Origin: Sporothrix humicola | Lineage: Eukaryota; Ascomycota; Sordariomycetes; Ophiostomatales; Ophiostomataceae | Length of the DNA stretch: 64,000 nucleotides | Assembly: GCA_021396245.1 (NCBI GenBank) | Contig: WNYE01000070.1 | Coordinates: 62,001 to 126,000, forward strand | Reading direction: 5' to 3' | Shown: piece by piece, positions 39,451 to 49,932 of the stretch | Layout: every line of letters starts with the position of its first letter | Numbering within the stretch: the first letter of the stretch is position 1 | Position numbers and translations under genes: made by a program | Notes under the pieces: model-generated | What the model was told of the DNA's origin: nothing | The model's input: the letters and a program-made list of their open reading frames with translations, nothing else | The model's database searches: none

Positions 39451-42400
39451 GGTGGGCTGTAGTGGGGGATGGCAATGGGATAGTGAAGTCTTGGCTGCGA
39501 AAGCGAATGCTTGGCTGGGGGTGGAAATGGAGAATCGCAATTGCAATGGCTGTGGCGATGGCAATGAAAAAGAAGCAATTGAGAAGCGAGAGATTGGGAG
39601 GAAATGGTCTTGGCGGGGCGATGCGGTCGGGCCCTTAAGTAGTCGCTGTAGTCTGTCCTGTCAGTCAGATTCCGTTCAGGTCCAGTTCAGGTTCAGTCAG
39701 GCCGGTGACTCTTTAGAAGGATCCAGGATCCAAGAGGGTTCCTGGTGCGTGTCAAAAAGTCGGAAGCACGGCACTGCTTCGTCCAGTTAATTCTGTTTCT
39801 GTTTCTGTCCCTGTTCCTGCATCAATCCCGTTGGAGGCTCGCCTGAGGATTTGTCGGATTGTGCAGAGGAGCGTACAAGCGACGCGTGGTGAGGACGGAG
39901 TTTTGTTGATAGTTGCCTGCCGACTTTTGGGTCTGATTCAACGTTGATCCTTGTAGCCCTGCAGCTGCAGCTGGAGCCTCAACAATTGGTTTCCCCAACC
40001 ACGAAATGCATCTCACCTTAGGCGTTATGTTGTGCCGGCCGGTTTCAATCCAATTCAGTGTCTTGATTTATTGTTCTGAATGTCATCGCTCCTGGACAAA
40101 CGTCGGGACCGTATGACCTCAGCCTTTTGGCCTCGTGGTTCTTTGTTGGATCTCGGGCTTATCTCAAAATCGCAAAAGACCGACCGCCCGAGCCCGCCGG
40201 TATTCGGGCGCGGATTGTGGTCAGAAATGCACCGTCAAACGTCGAAAGCGTGAGCAGGATCGGGCCACGTTCTGTTTCAAACCCTTTGACCAATTTGAGG
40301 TCAATCAATGGGACAAGGCTGTGTCGCCTTGATTGCCAAGTAGAGAAAAGGGGAAGCAGACAGAAAAAGGCGACGGCAAAAGAGAACTGCCAAAAGGGTC
40401 AACATAACACGAGCCGTTGTCGCGCTGTTCTAGACCAATGACGATCCCCAACTTGGAACACTCAGCAGTCGCAAGCTGCAGGGAGCTGAAGATGTTGGAG
40501 GGGTAAGACGGGCCAATACGACACACGAAGCCCACCAAGAGCAAGCGAGGAGAAACAGAAAAGCAGAGAAATATGCAGCCTCGCTCGAAGCCTTGCGTGG
40601 AAGGTGCATACAACCTGCATTCACTCGCTTGCAAGGAGGCATTGAATTTGAATTCGCTGCATCTTTCCTAATCTGGCAACCCCTATCTGCTTCTTGCCCT
40701 TTTCTGTTCTCCTCTCTTGTTCCTTCCTTTTTTTTTCTTTTTTTTTTCATTTCAGGTCCTCGTTTGTTCTTGCCGTTCGACCCATCGGGCGGGAGTTGGT
40801 ACTTTCCTCCTTCTTCGTGCTATGGCCTTGTCTTTGTCTTCAAACAGACTCGGTGATCTTCGACGGTACTCGATCAAGACTGGTACTTTCGTCGCGCAAA
40901 TGTTACATGAATAAAAGTAGAAATCTTGTCTGTTTGCCAACAAACGTAGCAGTGTTTGTCGTGATACCAGCTGTTCAAGCTGTTCCCCAGGCTCTTCTTC
41001 AGAGTTCCCCAGGTCCTTCCCCAAATGTCACGGTTGACGATCCTCGTTCTTTCCCGGATTCTTTTGATTTCGGTTCTTGTGGTCCTTTTGTTTCCTCGTC
41101 TCCTTCCGTTTGAGCGGGAGAGGCGTCCGGATCGTACCTGCCAGAGAAAAGTACCAACAGATCGAGACAGGAAATCCGGGGAAAGACACACAAAGTACGC
41201 ATATGTTGAGCTTGTTCTTTGGGGAAAGAGCTTCTCGATGCAAATCGACAACAAGAAAGGACCACTGTTCGTACCTGCCCTGTGGGCGGAGATGTGGCGC
41301 CCCTCGTCCCTGTGAAGAAAGAATCACAGCGCTGCCAAGGCCGCGGGAAGGAGCCAACGCGGGGAAGCTTCAGACGGCCCTGAAGCTCTTTCTTTTTCTT
41401 GCCCACTATTTCGACCAGCCACTTTTCCCACTTTCTTCCACTAAAGTCACCTCGACAAAACCCAAAATCCTTCCCACGGGTTCGGTACGAGAGTGAGACG
41501 GGCCTCGACTGTCCATCCATCAGTGATCAACAGCGGCAGACTGCAACACAGCATGGGCAGCGACAGCAGTTCGTCGAACAATATGCACGATTCGGCAGAC
41601 GTCTCGAAAATCCCCTCGAAACTCCCCTCGACAATCCCTTCGTTTTCGTTTATCGATTGACGTGGTCGTCGTTCTCGCTTCTCGGCAGCTTTTCCCAGAG
41701 TGTTCCTGCAGCCCATTTCCCTCTTCTTTTCTTCTCCTCAACGCCGCCTGTTCTTCCACTTCTCCTCCTTTTCGTCTTCTTGTCTTCCCCTCTTTTTTGC
41801 CTTTCCCTGGAGCCTGGAGCTCGGCGCCGCCAACCCGTCGCACCAGCTTGTGCTCCAATCCGTGGCACCAAATTGGCACCGACCTGTCGCAACCCTCGAG
41901 CTACCACGCAAGCACCGAGCTTCTCCAAGTCTCGACTGTCCGAAAAGCCCCAAATAGCACCAAACCGACCAAAGCAATACTAACAATTTAGCATTTTGAC
42001 AGTCAACAACGGGTGTTTACACTAGTCGCATCACGTGCAGTGTAGCCGAGAGGGCTAGATTGCATGTGAAGATACCTGTACAGAGGTGGGAGCTCTGAGC
42101 TGTTCCTTGCTATCCCTTTTTGCCCTTCTTCCCCTTTTTCGCTCTTTTCGCTCTTCTTCCCCACCTCCCTGGGAAGTACCAACAGCGCCAACAAGTGGCA
42201 ACCACCAACGGGATGGGCAGCACTTGATGGTGTGGACCATGGACTATTGATGTTGGTGTTGGATCTGGGGTCAAGTGCCCCGGAATGGGATGTCTGTGGG
42301 TTTGTGGGGTTTGTTGTCGACGTCCTTCTAACATAAATATCACAGGCCCGCATCCCATTTCTACCATCCCCATCACCAGGTCTCCTCTGGTCTCCATCGA

Positions 42401-42489
42401 TGATAAGATAAAGCCAGACGACATACACCTTCTCGACACTTACCTTCCATCTTCCTACCTATTTTACCCAACGACATCCCTCCCCCAAC
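39451..42489. other. 3-kb intergenic region, no supported gene
   Basis: Promoter of the methyltransferase (left) and of the SDR (right). Open frames up to about 190 codons exist (for example 41399-41983), but they lack coding bias and domains and look like chance frames in pyrimidine-rich leaders. T-rich tracts at 40728-40749. I see no transposon, repeat or RNA gene. Confidence 0.45.
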
Positions 42490-43554
42490 ATGGTCAACCT
42501 CAACCTCGACGTCGTTCAACGGGCGGCGGCCGAAGCCGTCCAAGCCGTCAACTCGCCAGCCGGCCGCACTGCGCTGACATCGGCTGCGGCCGTTGCTTTG
42601 ACGCTGGCCGCAGCCTCGCGCGTCAACAAGATGCTGGGCAACTACGCTCTGGGCAACCCGGTGTTCAAGAGCCAGTCGTCCGAATGGTCGGACTGGTCCA
42701 AGGAGATTGTGCTAATCACGGGCGGCAGCAGCGGCATGGGTCGGATCATGGTGGAAGAGTTTGCGCGGCGGGGCGTCCGGGTGGTGGTGCTGGACCGGCA
42801 GAAGCCGCTGCAAAAGGGAGACCCGCGGGATCCGTACAAGAGCGTCGACGCCGACTTCCCGGGGCCGGAGCGGGGTGTGTATTTCTACGAGTTTGACCTG
42901 ATGGGACCCGACAGCGCACTCAAAGAGCTGGCCGCCAAGATCCGGAAAGACGTGGGCGACCCGACCGTGCTGATCAACAACGCCGGCATCGGCCACGGCC
43001 TGTCGCTGCTCGAGTCGACCAACGACCAGATGCGGGCTGTCTTTGCGGTCAACGCCATCGCCCCTATGAGAATGACGCGCGAGTTTTTGCCCAGCATGAT
43101 CCGCCAGCGCCACGGCCATGTTGTGAATATGGCCAGCATGGCCAGTTTCGTGACGATTGCGAGCAACGTCGACTACAGCTGCACCAAGGCGGCCGTCCTA
43201 GCCTTCCACGAAGGCCTGACGCAAGAACTAAAATACCGCTACAACGCGCCCGAGGTGCGCACGACCATTATCCACCCGCACTTTGTCAAGACGCCGCTGC
43301 TGGGCGAGGCGGCGGGCGAGTCGGACGCCAGCAACAACAAGCGGTTCGGCGGGATGCTGGACGCGAGCACGGTGGCCTTGGGCGTGGTGGAGCAAGTGCT
43401 GGCGGGCCGCAGCGGGCAGCTGTTCTATCCGCCGAAATTCAAGGCGGGCGCGCTGGTGCGGGCGATGCCAACGTGGATGCAGGAGCGGATCCGGGGCAAG
43501 CTGGCGCCGGTGCTTGAGCGGCCGATGGCGATGGGCGAGGGGAGCAAGAAGTGA
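42490..43554 (+). CDS. Membrane-anchored short-chain dehydrogenase/reductase
   Basis: 354 residues, single exon. A hydrophobic Ala-rich segment near residues 28-43 could anchor the protein to the ER or lipid droplets. The classical SDR motifs follow: TGGSSGMG (77-84, cofactor binding), NNAG (163-166), catalytic Ser in NMASMAS (about 216) and YSCTK (Y229, K233). After the fold comes PHFVKTPLL. The extended N-terminus and the arrangement resemble the retinol dehydrogenase 10 / 17-beta-HSD11 group, which act on lipid alcohols. LDRQ after beta-2 (D102 then R103) leaves the NAD/NADP choice open. It stands alone, with long gaps on both sides. The C-terminal end is basic (GEGSKK). Confidence 0.92.
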   Translation: MVNLNLDVVQRAAAEAVQAVNSPAGRTALTSAAAVALTLAAASRVNKMLGNYALGNPVFKSQSSEWSDWSKEIVLITGGSSGMGRIMVEEFARRGVRVVVLDRQKPLQKGDPRDPYKSVDADFPGPERGVYFYEFDLMGPDSALKELAAKIRKDVGDPTVLINNAGIGHGLSLLESTNDQMRAVFAVNAIAPMRMTREFLPSMIRQRHGHVVNMASMASFVTIASNVDYSCTKAAVLAFHEGLTQELKYRYNAPEVRTTIIHPHFVKTPLLGEAAGESDASNNKRFGGMLDASTVALGVVEQVLAGRSGQLFYPPKFKAGALVRAMPTWMQERIRGKLAPVLERPMAMGEGSKK

Positions 43555-43936
43555 GTGTACGACGTGCGGGGAATGGTTTTTACTTTGATCTTTCTGATGT
43601 TTTAATTTTGGATGCATTTAATTTACTGTTTCTGTCTACACGACGATATTTAACTACAGTTGCCTGTCTTACGACTGATTCTAGGAAGTCCTCGGATGGT
43701 GACGATTATTTTCTTCAACTGTGGCCAAGCCTGCCCAAGCTGGTGTAAGTGAGGAGGTGAGCATGGATGCCGAGGCTGCCTGGATTGGGTGTGGCATTGT
43801 GGGCTTTGTGGGCTAGCGGATCGACGGTGTGTTACAGGGGTGAAGTGGTCAAATGCGGGGGTTGTCTTAGTACAACTTTCTGGGGGGAACACAACACGAG
43901 CTTCTAACGAGCTTCTTGTCACATCGAGTCACCGAG
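43555..43936. other. Intergenic between convergent genes
   Basis: 382 nt of 3' flanks of the SDR and the M20 peptidase genes. No gene or repeat seen. Confidence 0.5.
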
Positions 43937-45320
43937 TCACTGCAGGTAGTCCCAGACGGCGGCTGCATAGACCTTTGTGACGTGCAAATACTCTCGGATG
44001 CTTGCCGACTCGTTGACCTGGGCCACTGTTATTGTTAGCAGGGGCTGGCAGACAATTTCACAGGCTGGGATGCCGTCTTGACCTACTCGTCTTTGGACTG
44101 CCGGCGTAGATGTACGCTGGGATGCCTGCATAACGGTAGTGCTTGCAGTCTGTGGCGCCCATGGAGGGAATGGCTAGCGGTGCCGGGTCGTCGGGGGCCA
44201 GTTGATGGGCGTTGTCAATCAAGAGTCCAAGGACAGGATGGTCGAGGGGAGACACGCTGGCCGGGTTGCTGGCGGCCTCGACAACCTGAAATTCAAAGTG
44301 TGCCTCTGGCTTGTACTTCTCGGCAGCCGCTTCGATGACGGGCAGCACGTCGTCTCGTGTTAGGCCGACCGGCATGCGGATGTCCAACGAAAAACGACAG
44401 GTGTCAGGGATCATGTTGATGGCTGAGCCGACGCCGCCCTCGATCGTGCCAATGTTGACGGTGGGCTTGGCAATAATGGCCGCCGTGCCGGGACCCATAA
44501 TGTCGTCGATTCTCTCGAGGACGTCGGGTCTCCGGAGTTGGTCCTTGATGTCTTGCGGAAGACGGCTCTCGGCGTCAAGACTTTCAACGTCGGCCACCGC
44601 ATCCCCCAGAAATGAAGCAGCCGTCCTCACAGCGCCTTTGCTCAAGTTCGTGTACGCGCCGTGCGCCCCCTTGGTCGTACACACGCACCGCATCCGCAGC
44701 GTCCCTTTCTCCGAGAAGCGAACGCTGCCCACACCGACAGGTTCCGCACCTAGCATCACATCGCCGCCAAATCGGTTTCGAAAGTTCTTGACCAGGTACG
44801 ACGTCCCCCATTTCCCGCCCGTCTCCTCGTCCGAGACGGCACAGAAAGCAACGCTCCCTTTGAGCAAGTGGCTGTTCTTGTAGAGAAACACGTAGGCCAC
44901 CATCAAGGCGGTCGTCCCCAGTTTCATGTCCACAACACCCCGCCCATAGATTCGGTCGCCCTCGATGGTGCCCGACCACGGATCGTGGGTCCACTGGTCC
45001 CGCGAGGCCGGGTCGACAGGGAAGACGTCAATGTGGCCGTTCAAGACAATGCGGGGACCGGGGCCGACGCCGCCCTCAAAGTCACTGACAATGTTTGGGT
45101 ATCTCGCTGGGTCATCGCCGTCACCACGGTCTGGGGCGATTGTCTCGTAGGGCACGTCATGGCTCTCGAGAAAAGCAGTGAGGACGGCAGCGGCAGCTCT
45201 CGTGTCGCCGGGCGGGTTGGGCGACGGCGTCTGCACAAATTTCTGGAGTAGATTGATGTGTGCATCCGAGGCGGCATCGAGTGCCTGCCGCAGAAGGGCC
45301 TTGTTGTCTGGGATGAGCAT
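43937..45320 (-). CDS. M20-family metallopeptidase (ArgE/DapE/aminoacylase type)
   Basis: Two exons: 45320-44087 and 44025-43937, intron 44026-44086 (gtaggt...gctaacaataacag), 440 residues. Di-zinc ligands and catalytic residues are in place: H96-x-D98 in LNGHIDVFP, bridging D131 in GRGVVDMKLG, general base E165 and ligand E166 in SDEETGG, and a late His in TDCKHYRYAGIPAYIY. A lid/dimerisation domain lies between (TKGAHGAYTNLSKGA). No signal peptide, so it is cytosolic. Family members hydrolyse N-acyl amino acids, succinyl-diaminopimelate or small peptides. The short second exon supplies the C-terminal helix (VNESASIREYLHVTKVYAAA). Exact substrate unknown. Confidence 0.93.
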
Positions 45321-46894
45321 GGTGATAGTGTGGTAGTGGTGATGGCAACTTGGGTTAGTTTGACTGAGATGAAATTTGATCAATTGGTAGTGCCCATCTT
45401 CTACATTTTAACTCCATAGTCTCATCACCACATTTCTCTCCAGAAGATCATCACAACTTCAAAAAAGAAGAAGAAAACACTACTTCCAGTGACTCATCCG
45501 GGATGCAATGCTGTCCATTGATCTCATGTCATATCCAGATATTGCATCATGACTTCCAGTGTAGATTGAATGCGATGCACCTCTCCAATGGACGATATTC
45601 GAGCCGTCGGCGAGCATCGCCGATCAGTTTATCAGGTGCCATCAAGCAGTGAGATGCAGTGTCGATCACCACTGTCCCAATTGGCCAATGGGCAGGCGTG
45701 CTACATTTTGTAAGTCGTTCACATCTTGGTGTGTTCCGACTGCCGCTTTTCACGGCCTGCAATACGATAGACATTCACAGATTGTTGCAAGCCCCAACGA
45801 CACAATCAACACAAGAGAACTCGCACCATCACGAGAAGAGAAGTCGAATACAGCCCAAACATGGCTCACCGCCTCGTCTAAATATGTTGTATATGGGATT
45901 TTTTTTCTTGTTCTATCAGATATTGTCATAATACTGCAGCTATTCTAATGTTTCCCGAGCCCCATGCCCCCAGTTTGCCTCTGACCAACTTGTCATCCCT
46001 TCCCTTTCATATCTGATAAATCCCAACTGCTAGAAGTGCTAATCACCAAACCACGACCACTATCCTTTTGGATTCCTCTGCCCCCGCCCCAATGATCCCG
46101 TCTGGCATTCGCCCCGACACCTTGGTCGGTGTCTCGATGGTCATCTGCGGAAACGGCTCGGTGTATGTCTCCATCTGAGCCGGGCGGCCTAAGCCAGCCC
46201 ATATTATCATTGTTATAATTCAAGAGGCCCCCACCAATTGTGTAGGACAACGGCTGGGTTTGGCCGCTTGCATACGGGGCAGTTGGCCTTGGCCTTCCTC
46301 GCCAGACGCTCCACCCCAGCACTGGAAGGCTCGCCACATTCTTGGGGAAGGGAAAAGGGCGGGGGAACCAGCGGTACTTGAGACCACCGGCAGCCCCTCC
46401 CCGTCCCCCGCCCCGCCCCCCGCGCATGGAAGGAAGGGCGTACGTCCCTCCGGGCATCTTTGAGAGAACGTTAGCCGAAGAACGACGGAAAGCAAAAATT
46501 GAAGACGAGTCTGACCTACCATGCCCGAGGGCGACGACGGGACGGCCGTGGGCCGTGCTTATTCAAGACAGCATTCTCAAATGAAGACCTTGTGGACTCG
46601 GATGGACGGAACGGGGCGGACCCGGGCTCCCACAGGTAGTAGTTGTAAGCTACTCCTGTGGATCAGCCCAGGTCCACCCGCTGTTGTTGTCGACAGACGT
46701 CTCTAGGCAAGTGTTAGACTGGTAACTTGATTTCTGGTACTTAATTTTTCTCTGCCAGGTAGAGTTTGACTCAAAATCTCGAGAAAAGTTTCCCCCGGAC
46801 GTACGATAAAGTACACGCGGGAAACTTGCCCGTACTCCATGCCAGATGCATGGTTGGACTCCTTCGCCCAGCAGGCCCAAATCGCCCAGCAGGC
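45321..46894. other. Intergenic, partly coding-like, unresolved
   Basis: 45993-46457 is open on the minus strand and Gly/Arg-rich (RGGRGGGRGGAAGG), while 46425-46580 reads on the plus strand as YVPPGIFERTLAEERRKAKI. Both may be chance frames around a C-rich block (46394-46426). No start, splice or domain decides it. The left third is promoter of the M20 gene. Confidence 0.35.
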
Positions 46895-46981
46895 TCATAT
46901 GGCCGCGATGCGGTCCGCCGGTCCAATTGGAACATACTGGTGCTTTATGGTCCAATGGGAGAATTGGGCGTATTCGCTGAC

Positions 46982-47040
46982 CAAACACCTTGGTGCGTCG
47001 CCTCCTCCGTAAGAAGAGGACAACAACACCACGGTGTTTG
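46982..47040. repeat. Hairpin repeat copy A
   Basis: Imperfect palindrome: left arm CAAACACCTTGGTG..., right arm ...CACCACGGTGTTTG, loop about 8 nt. First of three related copies; flanking DNA towards 47097 is also shared with copy B. Confidence 0.8.
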
Positions 47041-47180
47041 TCTTGATGCGAGACGCGTCGGCGCCTGCCGCGGGGGTCTTTGTAACAACGAGGCTACCTA
47101 TGAGCAAGTCAGTAGATGACATATCTTGTCAGGAGAGGAAGACCACTCACCCACATCGAAAAACAAAATTTTGAAGTGTC

Positions 47181-47230
47181 CACCGTGGTGTGTTGCCTCT
47201 TCTGTAAAAAGAGACAACAGCACCACGGCG
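47181..47230. repeat. Hairpin repeat copy B
   Basis: Imperfect palindrome: CACCGTGGTGTGTTGCCTCT paired with AGAGACAACAGCACCACGG around a TCTGTAAAAA loop. Similar to copies A and C. Confidence 0.8.
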
Positions 47231-47620
47231 TTGACTTTGACGCGGAAGGTCTCGGGTCCCGTAACAACGAGAACCTGAAAGTGTCAGTACAGGAGCATTC
47301 TCAATCACCAGTCGCACGAGACCACTCACCCTCACCTCGAGAAAGATTTCTCATTTTCTTTTCCTTCCCTTCCATAGCCCGGGCGGCACTCACCCAGGGC
47401 ACGTATGCTGCCGTTGGTGTAGAACGGCAGAAAGCCCCGGCACGCGTCGAGGAGGAAGGCCGGCCAGTATTGCGGCGGGGGAGAGGCCAAACAGTGCAAG
47501 CCCGTGAACCAGCCCTTGATGGAGCTCTGCTGTCAGTAGTCAGTGAGTGAATAATGTTGTGCAGGTGAGGAGGAGACTTACTTACGCATCCCGAGAAAGA
47601 TTTCTCCTCTGTGGTGCATC

Positions 47621-47671
47621 CACCGTGGTGTGCTGTCCTCTTCTGTAAAAAGAGAACAATAACACCACGGT
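47621..47671. repeat. Hairpin repeat copy C
   Basis: Imperfect palindrome: CACCGTGGTGTGCTGTCCTC paired with AGAGAACAATAACACCACGG around a TTCTGTAAAA loop. Has one extra base relative to copy B in each arm. Confidence 0.8.
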
Positions 47672-48380
47672 AGAAACGAGCTTCCCACCGACGGTGCGGG
47701 CCAGTGCTGGGGCTGGGGCCTGGGTTAGGCAGGGCAGGCAGGCTGGGCAGGCCACAATGTGGTGGCAACAGGACCAGTCCTCGCTGCGAGGGGATGGTGA
47801 TGTTTCGGGGGAAGGGGAGGAGGACACCGTGCTCTTTATTTTTGGGCCAATGTCCAGCAATACATCGTAAACGTCATACCGAGTGTGGTTGAGGCAACTG
47901 CAGATTGACTTAAAGCCGATGTCAATGACCTTGGGATTGTTGGCCAGTGCAATTCCGGCCTCGATGGCCGTAACTTAGTGGTGTCACTTAGGCCGGCGAG
48001 TTGAGTTGCCGGAACTCGATCGCTCGTGGCTGGGTGGCCGGCTCACTGCATTGCGTCCGCAGGTTGTCGAAATTGTAACTGAGACGGCCACCCAGCCATC
48101 TGACAAGAAGATTAGTAGACGGATAACAGTTGTTTGGGGAAGATGGAAAATGATACGTACGTGTCCGTACTGTCGTCTGAGCCCTCTTCATCTCCGCGAG
48201 GACCAAGCCCCGACTCCTCAAGACAATTCCATGCCGCACCCTGCTCCGTGCAGCAAAGGTACGGACAACTTGTCTAGTCCTCTGCCAAAAGACACCGGAA
48301 GACATTATGGTCCAGTGTGAGAACTGGGATCAACATGAGAGATCCCATGCTGTCCTCGTACTCACCTCTGGACCATGATG

Positions 48381-49305
48381 GCTTCCGGGCTCTCTGGCAG
48401 AGGACCGTGGATGGAAATTGTCGTGGGGTGGGACTTGTCCTCGCGGGATACTCGAAATATTAACGAAGCTGTGAATGATCAAGGCGGGAGTCAGGATTGA
48501 TGATAAAAAAGAAGAAAAAGAGAGAAGGAGGAGGAGAGAAGAAAGAGGGAAAGAGAAAGATGAGAGGAGGAGCAGGGTGGTATATACTTTGGAGAGAAAA
48601 CTCTGTCGTGCCAAAAGACGTGTTGGTTCCCAAGAACGGAAAGAGCTGTCAACAATGCAAAAGGTGAGGAAGGAGCGAACAATACACAAAGGCCAGCACC
48701 ACAACAGTCCACAAATGCAATTACCCAATCAAGGAATGCAATAGACAGCTTCCTAACTTCCTTCCCAACTTAATTACTTCCTTACTTCACTCGACTTACT
48801 TTCCTTCTTTACGACTTTTATTCACTCAGCTCTGCCCTGCATTAGCAGTCCTTGATATTCAATGATATGTATTTATTGTTATTGTGGTTGGTCCAGCCCA
48901 CCACGTCTGTCTCTTTCGTGAGTACCTGCCTCGACGAGGCCTACCCACGCCCAAATACGCAACGCTAACAATGCCAGTGATAACAGGAACCGATGAAAAC
49001 AGTAGAACCCCAAGATGAAGCCCGATCATACCCAGACCCAATGCGCCACGCTGAATAAAACAACCTCGACCAATGCCCTGACCAATGCCTCGCTATGCCA
49101 CTCGTCGATGCCAGACCGACGACAATAATACCCACGCACGCTGATGCAAGAAAAGCAGAAGTAAAAGAAAACCAAACCCTAACGACAGCCCTGCCGATCC
49201 ACAGCAAGACCGTCACCCTCCTCACACAAGACCACTCGACATCCGCCACCAGCCTTGTCCACCTTTGCCTGTGCCGCCTTTGCCTTTTCCACCAGCGCGG
49301 AACTC
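48381..49305. other. Intergenic, no supported gene
   Basis: Purine-rich on the plus strand at 48500-48580, which is a pyrimidine-rich leader if a minus-strand gene starts below 48380. The remainder is 3' flank of the hypothetical gene at 49306, with no coding signal. Confidence 0.4.
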
Positions 49306-49932
49306 CTAGTACCACGTCGGCGGCGTCGGCCAGTGCCGCAGAAGCGTCGTGACGGCCGCCGTCCACTCGTACTCGAAGCACTGCGCGAGCTGCGCGCACT
49401 CCTCCGGCTGCGGCGTGTACACGGCGCCCGTCTCGGCGTCGTAGCCGCCCCACATCTCCGGCTTGTTGGCCTCGGCCACCGCATAGAGCGCAATGAGGCC
49501 GTCGTCCCTGATTTTGGACAGACACAGCCACGCCATGTTCCAGCTGCGGTTGGACAGGGGGTCGTTGACGACGCGCTGGTGGGCGTCGGCCAAAATGTCG
49601 CCGCTGAACGGGTAGTTGGGGGTGAGGCCGCGCAGCTCGGTCAAGAACTGGTTCGAGTTCACGTAATGCAGCCACGCGGCCGTCATGGGCTCCTGGAAGG
49701 CGCGGGCGTCGCTCTCGTCTTCGCAGGCGGCGGCGACCTGCTCGATGCGGCGGAGTTCGGTCAGCGTGTTGACACGGTGCGTGGTCAGCGAGTCGATGAG
49801 CTGTTTGATTGTTTTCTAAAAAGTCAGAGCAAACTCATTGTCAATCTCTGGGGGTGGGGGAGGACGTACATGAGACGTTCTGGTCGTGCCTCTGCTGGAG
49901 GAGCCAGACTTGCTGGACCGTGAGGAAGACAT
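49306..49932 (-). CDS. Hypothetical fungal protein
   Basis: Two exons: 49932-49870 and 49815-49306, 54-nt intron (gtacgt...ttttag), 190 residues. A Ser/Arg-rich N-terminus (MSSSRSSKSGSSSRG) precedes a helical, soluble domain (IKQLIDSLTTHRVNTLTELR; WLHYVNSNQFLTELRGLTP; WNMAWLCLSKIRDDGLIALY) and a Trp/Pro-rich end (TTLLRHWPTPPTWY). No signal peptide, membrane segment or motif I know. Splice sites and codon bias support the model. The start ATG follows a purine-rich leader. Function unknown. Confidence 0.75.

Larger units (their letters stand above)
46895..48380 (-). pseudogene. Rearranged multi-exon coding relic of unknown family
   Basis: Several minus-strand pieces look like true exons. 47526-47394 reads SSIKGWFTGLHCLASPPPQY and onward to a gtgagt donor, after a ctgac...cagcag acceptor. 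47274-47151 reads VLVVTGPETFRVKVNAVVLL to a gtgagt donor and splices in phase to 47097-46895, which begins GSLVVTKTPAAG, repeats the (V)VLLS block and ends in TGA. Further upstream are 47582-47965 (NPKVIDIGFKSICSC, DVYDVLLDIGPKIKS) and a spliced piece at about 48220-47988 (GDEEGSDDSTDTWLGGRLSY). Phases between these blocks do not agree, and one repeat copy carries an extra base, so I read it as a decayed or rearranged gene. Plus-strand frames also compete (MVQWENW at 46946, MVQCENW at 48305). No family recognised. Confidence 0.35.
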
